64,000 nt of DNA, from the NCBI RefSeq assembly GCF_017654505.1, contig NC_054547.1, positions 24,185,975-24,249,974 on the forward strand, in the 5' to 3' direction. This DNA comes from Polyodon spathula (taxonomy: Eukaryota > Chordata > Actinopteri > Acipenseriformes > Polyodontidae). Within the stretch, counting starts at the first letter, position 1. Each line of letters begins with the position of its first letter. A program made the position numbers and the translations under genes. Below the pieces are notes generated by a model that was given only the letters and a program-made list of their open reading frames with translations, was not told the DNA's origin and searched no databases. Shown here one piece after another: positions 46,206 to 64,000 of the stretch.

Positions 46206-46211
46206 TTTATT
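46206..46211 (-). promoter_or_regulatory. Poly(A) signal of agxt
   Basis: AATAAA on the minus strand, 26 nt after the TAG stop (46,239-46,237). It implies a very short 3' UTR. Confidence 0.65.
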
Positions 46212-46236
46212 GAGTCAGTGCGGCTTTTCCAGGCTG

Positions 46237-59649
<13,413 letters not shown>

Positions 59650-60228
59650 GCTTAATAATTGCTCCTGTCTGTGGCTTCACTGTGTGCTAACTCCCAGACT
59701 GCAGACCGGTTGTATAAAAAATAACTGAAAAGACAAGAATTTAAATAAAAGGGTCCCTAACCTCCAATCCCTAATTGAAACAAAAACATACCCTTTTGCT
59801 GTGACCTTTTTAGACTGGGGTCACGGTAAATAAAGAAATATTAACCTTGCTTATATCGCTTCTACTGTGTCAATAGGAGATATCCAAGTATGACAAAGTA
59901 GAAAACCCCTACAAATTAACTTATCAACTTGAAGCAAACATACAAAAAACTAATTCCAAGCTCACACATACTTATAAATCATTAACTGATTCAAAACATG
60001 TTTACCACTCATTTCTTCTCTCTAGTTTCCTTTGCAGTGCTCATTATCAAGTTGCAGGGTATGGACAGTGCTGCACAATGGAATTGAGTATTTCAGAGCT
60101 CACTGTAAAGTTACAGGGGGAAGTATTCAACAACGCAATGCTTAAGAGGGCAGACTGGAGTTAGGGTTCCACTTCCATTTGGGGTTCCACTTCCACAAAT
60201 ACACTTCCATTTGTATGTGTATCTAGAG
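59650..60228. other. agxt 5' region
   Basis: The stretch just upstream of the agxt start contains TTTTTTATAC on the minus strand near 59,722-59,713, about 65-75 nt before the ATG, which may be a weak TATA box. No other element recognised. Confidence 0.35.
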
Positions 60229-61058
60229 CAGTGGTTCCCAATTACGTTCTTTACTGAGTATTATAAAAAGGGTAAATTGAGGTTTGCGTTGCAATGTATG
60301 TGCTGAAGGAAAGCAGGTAGTATGTATAAATAGTACAAGGTGTTTTTATGGTTTAAACTGAAAATGACAGTAATTAAGAAAGCCATAAGAACAATAAGGA
60401 AATTACCTAAATTGCAGCTTAATAAGTTAAGCAAGGTGGTTTAAATAGTTTTACCTCTACTGAAATAAACAAAGCCTTTCTAAAATAATTAAAATAATGA
60501 ATTACTTGTGAACTGTATGATCTAGTTCAGCTCCATGTTATTATATGGGTTTATTCAGCAGGTTTAATATCTCACAAGACAATATGCCAAAAGGAAATTC
60601 TTTTAACACTACTTCTGGAAAATGCTCTCCAATAATCACCTTTTCCCAATTGCTTCCCACCCACCTCATCTTCGTATTCTGGTGTTTTTTTATATGTACC
60701 TAAGCTGTCGACTCAGTGAGGGCAATACGCTGCGTTAGAAATGTTGTGGACACCAGTACTGGTATTTATATTTGCTGACCCGAGGACAACCCAAAGCAAC
60801 AGGCATTGTTTTTTAAACAAAATAAATGGGAACTTTGCTTTCAGCAACTTTGAATGTACAAAATAGCGAAGATCCAAGCCCAGGGATCTTGTTAAGTTAG
60901 GTACGTTATAGAAATATTTTACTTTGTACATTTACGTATGCATATAAGCCTACAAATTAGTTTCAAAATGCCGTTGTGAAAGAATGCATGGCAAGTGGTC
61001 CGTGGGAAAATCTAAACACCAAGGTGCTCCCTACATTGAAAAAGTTTGGGAACCACTG
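60229..61058. mobile_element. hAT-type non-autonomous element, 830 bp
   Basis: Terminal inverted repeats CAGTGGTTCCCAA (left) and TTTGGGAACCACTG (right) are of the classic hAT type. Flanking 8-bp sequences ATCTAGAG and AACTAGAG match at 7 of 8 positions and carry the central CTAGAG preferred by hAT. No transposase ORF lies inside. Confidence 0.85.
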
Positions 61059-61066
61059 AACTAGAG

Positions 61067-62428
61067 TACCACTTTTTCCGATTGTTGTGATACTTAGGCA
61101 CAAACCATCGACCACACACCACAAGCAAGAGTCTTAACCACTATGCAAAAGAGCTGGACTCATCTGTGTTCCTATTGTGTTTATTTTTTAATAACTCTTT
61201 AAATGTATGTAGTGACTGAAATGTTTTTAATTGTTAGTCTCTTAAAAAGTTCTATATCATGTTATATGAATTCCTTTAGACAAGCTTTGAAAGTTTCACC
61301 TAGTTGGTTTTCAAAGGGCACAGGACAGTATAATCATTAATAAGATCCAGTCTCCCCTGAAACAAGAGCCGGCTCTGGCCTTTGCTGTTGTGAAAGAGCT
61401 CAACCGCTCTATTGATTTGTCTTCAAGCCTATTTACTTGTTTTGCAGTCATTACCTCTCCATCAGAGAGGCGTCTACACTCCCAGTGAATCTGATTGGTT
61501 AACCCACATTGACGAAGAGATTCACTAGTGCAGTGGACATGCCTTCACAGACTGGTATTCCATGAGCAGCAAAACTTACAATATCAGCAACTGATGGAAA
61601 ATTTCATCACAGCAAGATACGGTTCTGGTAGACAGAAAAGCATTTGGTCACCTTTTCAAAGCAAAATCTGCCTGAAGCAAAACTTTTATTTTATTTAAAG
61701 TTGTATTTAAAAAATCCTTGCTGTTTCCCATTTTTATATGAATAATATGAATTGAGGTATTTGAATGGTAAAAAGAAAAGGTTGTTAACCAAAGAAATGG
61801 TTTATATTACAGAAACAAGGTACACTGATACACTGAAGTTCACACTTGAGAGAGGAGGAGGCAGCGGGGTCATCAGTAAATCAGAACATCTGCAAAAATC
61901 CCATAAACAAAATACAATAAAGGTATTGGTATTAAAATTTCTGATTATAATCCCAAATGCTCAAACAGGAGTGGTCATTCATTTTTATTTCAAAGTTGTA
62001 CAATGATTAAACTACTAGAAAGGATGTCAAGGACAGGGAGCACACAGACGCACATCGAAATGCATTGACAGATGTTTGAAGGAAAGTGTTTACGAAGAAT
62101 GCTTTAAGAATGCATTTCAATTAGGCCATTTTCATTTGAACCTGAAGCTTTTGATACTAGATCATATTTAATGGGTTTGCAATCCATACAGACAGTTCTA
62201 GATTACAAAACCTCATCTAAATACGATTACAGTCCCTTTCCTTCATCAATATTGTAATATTCAGTAGAGGAGATATTAACATGGTGCTTAGTGCTGTGGT
62301 TAAGGAAATGGAACCTTTTCATGTGAACATGCATTTTATTACTCAAAACTAACATTGAAAAGATATTAATTAAATACTTATTTAAAAACTACATTTCCAA
62401 CTGCTTGCTTGCAACATGTATGGATATC
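61067..62428. other. Non-coding stretch
   Basis: No gene recognised. The + strand ORF at 61,752-62,006 has no motif. Confidence 0.4.
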
Positions 62429-62436
62429 AATTAGAA

Positions 62437-63039
62437 CAGGGGTTCCCAAACTTTGGCTCAAGCCCCCCTGTGACATTAGGCAACCAGACTGAAGACCCCC
62501 ACCAGAAATGTAGATTTTAATACCTTTAGTGACAGAGGTTGCTCGTTTGCACCAGCATAAGTACTACTGTTTTCATTATGTTCAGTGTCATTTCTTGGAC
62601 TTTTGAGAAGCTACTCCATAATTACTATACTGTTGTTCACTGTCTGACTACAAATGCAACATAAGCCTGCCTGTAAAGGTAAACAGGAGTGGTATCGGTT
62701 ATTGTATTTACACAGGGGAAGAAAATATACTAAGAACTACTATTTATTTATTTTAAATAAAAAGAGATTGATGTTATGAAATGCATTGGTATAATTGCCT
62801 AGTCTGTTCTCTTACAGTCACCCCACTTTGTTGTATAATGGTACATACTGTTATTGCAGGCGCGAGCTGATGTCAATGTCACATTTGAAATAACTCCAAG
62901 CACCTAACTGCAGCATTATGTAAATTAATTGATCCCCTGGTCTGGGGATCATATGGGACAGGGTCATATTTGAGAGAATTTGTGTATGTGCTGTGGCCCC
63001 TCTGAAACTATCTTGCAGACCCCAGTTTGGGAATCCCTG
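62437..63039. mobile_element. hAT-type non-autonomous element, about 600 bp
   Basis: Left end CAGGGGTTCCCAAACTTTGG, right end CCCCAGTTTGGGAATCCCTG. Flanking 8-mers AATTAGAA and GATTAGAA agree at 7 of 8 and carry TTAGAA, as expected for hAT. Inside lie further complementary blocks (CCCCCCTGTGACATTAGG) but no transposase. Confidence 0.85.
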
Positions 63040-63047
63040 GATTAGAA

Positions 63048-64000
63048 ACCAGTTTAATGTTTAATACTGCTGCTTACAGTAGCTGTTAAATTGTAAGCAT
63101 GTCGCCAAACTACCAGAATCAAGCCTGATTTGAACCAGCTGGATAGTGAACTAGGTAGACTAGCTGTCAAATATTGCAACCACAACTGCACTTCCGTCCA
63201 TCTAAAACCACACACTTCACAATTGCTTTCTGTTTAAATTCAAACAGCTAAATACAATTAAAATATTGACATTGCTAGTTCGCTATTAGTAGAAACTTTA
63301 AAAACACAAAGACATTATTACAGTGATTGATTTTACATTAAAGATTAAAAGTTGTGTCATAATTATTGTGATGAAATCACAAAACAGAATGAATGTGGGT
63401 TTGTCAGTAAATCTTCAATTACCTTTATCTTAGCATAAACAGAAGTGGAATATGGTTAGTTGTGCACACGTCTGTCACTTTTATTACTATTTGGTGCTAC
63501 CCCTCATTTGAACAAAGTCAAATGCATCTATAATAGTGAATTAACCTGCTGCTTAACTTGATTATAGTAGGTAGTATGAAATACAATGTCAGATGCAAGC
63601 TTTTTAAATAGCTAGACAGCATATCCACCCAACAAGGATTTCAGCCACTGCACAAACTGTCTGTGCTCTACCACTTGCAACATTATTACAGCTCAGGGAC
63701 AATATGTTCCTGTTTACTGAACTAATTTTGTGACCGGATCAAAAGTGTGTTAATTCTCCACCCTCAACCCTGATAACAGCTACTGCCTCTAAACAGCTTT
63801 GCTTTTAAGTTAACCTCCTGCCTTAAAACATGTAACCCTATTATTGAGTTTACACGTACAGATCCGACCAAAGCTGCCGTTGGGTTAGTTTGCTCTAAAG
63901 ATTCGTATTGCGTTAAAGTTAGTTTATAGTAACTTAAGCTAGCTTTAGTCCTGTATGAGCATGCATAGCCCCTAACTAACAATGGTGTAGATGTATAAAA
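63048..64000. other. Non-coding stretch
   Basis: No gene recognised up to the window edge. Confidence 0.4.

Overview
The window is vertebrate nuclear DNA. It has spliced genes with GT-AG introns, a rhodopsin-class GPCR, and a dense mix of old transposons typical of ray-finned fish: Tc1, hAT, DIRS, CR1-like and L1/Tx1-like LINEs, a tRNA-derived SINE and several LTR families. The mix and the SINE fit a non-teleost ray-finned fish such as a sturgeon, but that is an inference. There is no bacterial or viral gene layout, rRNA, true tRNA or CRISPR array.

Only two host genes are supported. (1) gpr17, + strand: one intact 339-codon coding exon at 34,595-35,614, with a splice acceptor 10 nt upstream of the start codon. 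A TATA box and a strong splice donor at about 13.8-14.0 kb could be its untranslated first exon. (2) agxt (alanine-glyoxylate aminotransferase), - strand: 11 coding exons between 59,649 and 46,237, 423 codons, all phases consistent and all PLP-pocket residues kept. Its first exon encodes an arginine-rich, acid-free presequence ahead of an internal Met34 that matches the human start. It ends in -SKV rather than the usual -SKL/-KKL. Mitochondrial versus peroxisomal targeting is therefore the interesting question.

Region by region. 0-6 kb: a three-unit tandem repeat, a truncated CR1-like LINE and a DDE-transposase relic. 7-12 kb: a GC-rich repeat, two Tc1 elements beside TA microsatellites, and a deleted LTR retrotransposon with PBS, polypurine tract and 480-bp LTR. 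12-18.9 kb: mostly unique, with a candidate first exon and a solo LTR (TSD CCATG). 18.9-24 kb: a DIRS element with complete terminal structure but broken ORFs. 24.5-31 kb: a SINE, then an L1/Tx1-type LINE split by a solo LTR of about 2.3 kb (TSD CAGG), itself invaded by a CR1-like LINE and another repeat. 33.2-33.8 kb: a large foldback. 34.6-35.9 kb: gpr17. 36.7-38 kb: a dispersed repeat and a Tc1 fragment. 40.4-40.7 kb: a relic of an unknown protein. 41.7-44.1 kb: a second copy of the 2.3-kb LTR, inverted, with TSD GTAT. 46.2-59.7 kb: agxt, whose intron 7 is almost entirely a DIRS element plus a solo LTR. 60.2-63 kb: two hAT-type non-autonomous elements.

The host genes do not form a pathway together. 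The main story is nested transposon insertion, including a DIRS element that ends 16 nt from an agxt splice acceptor.
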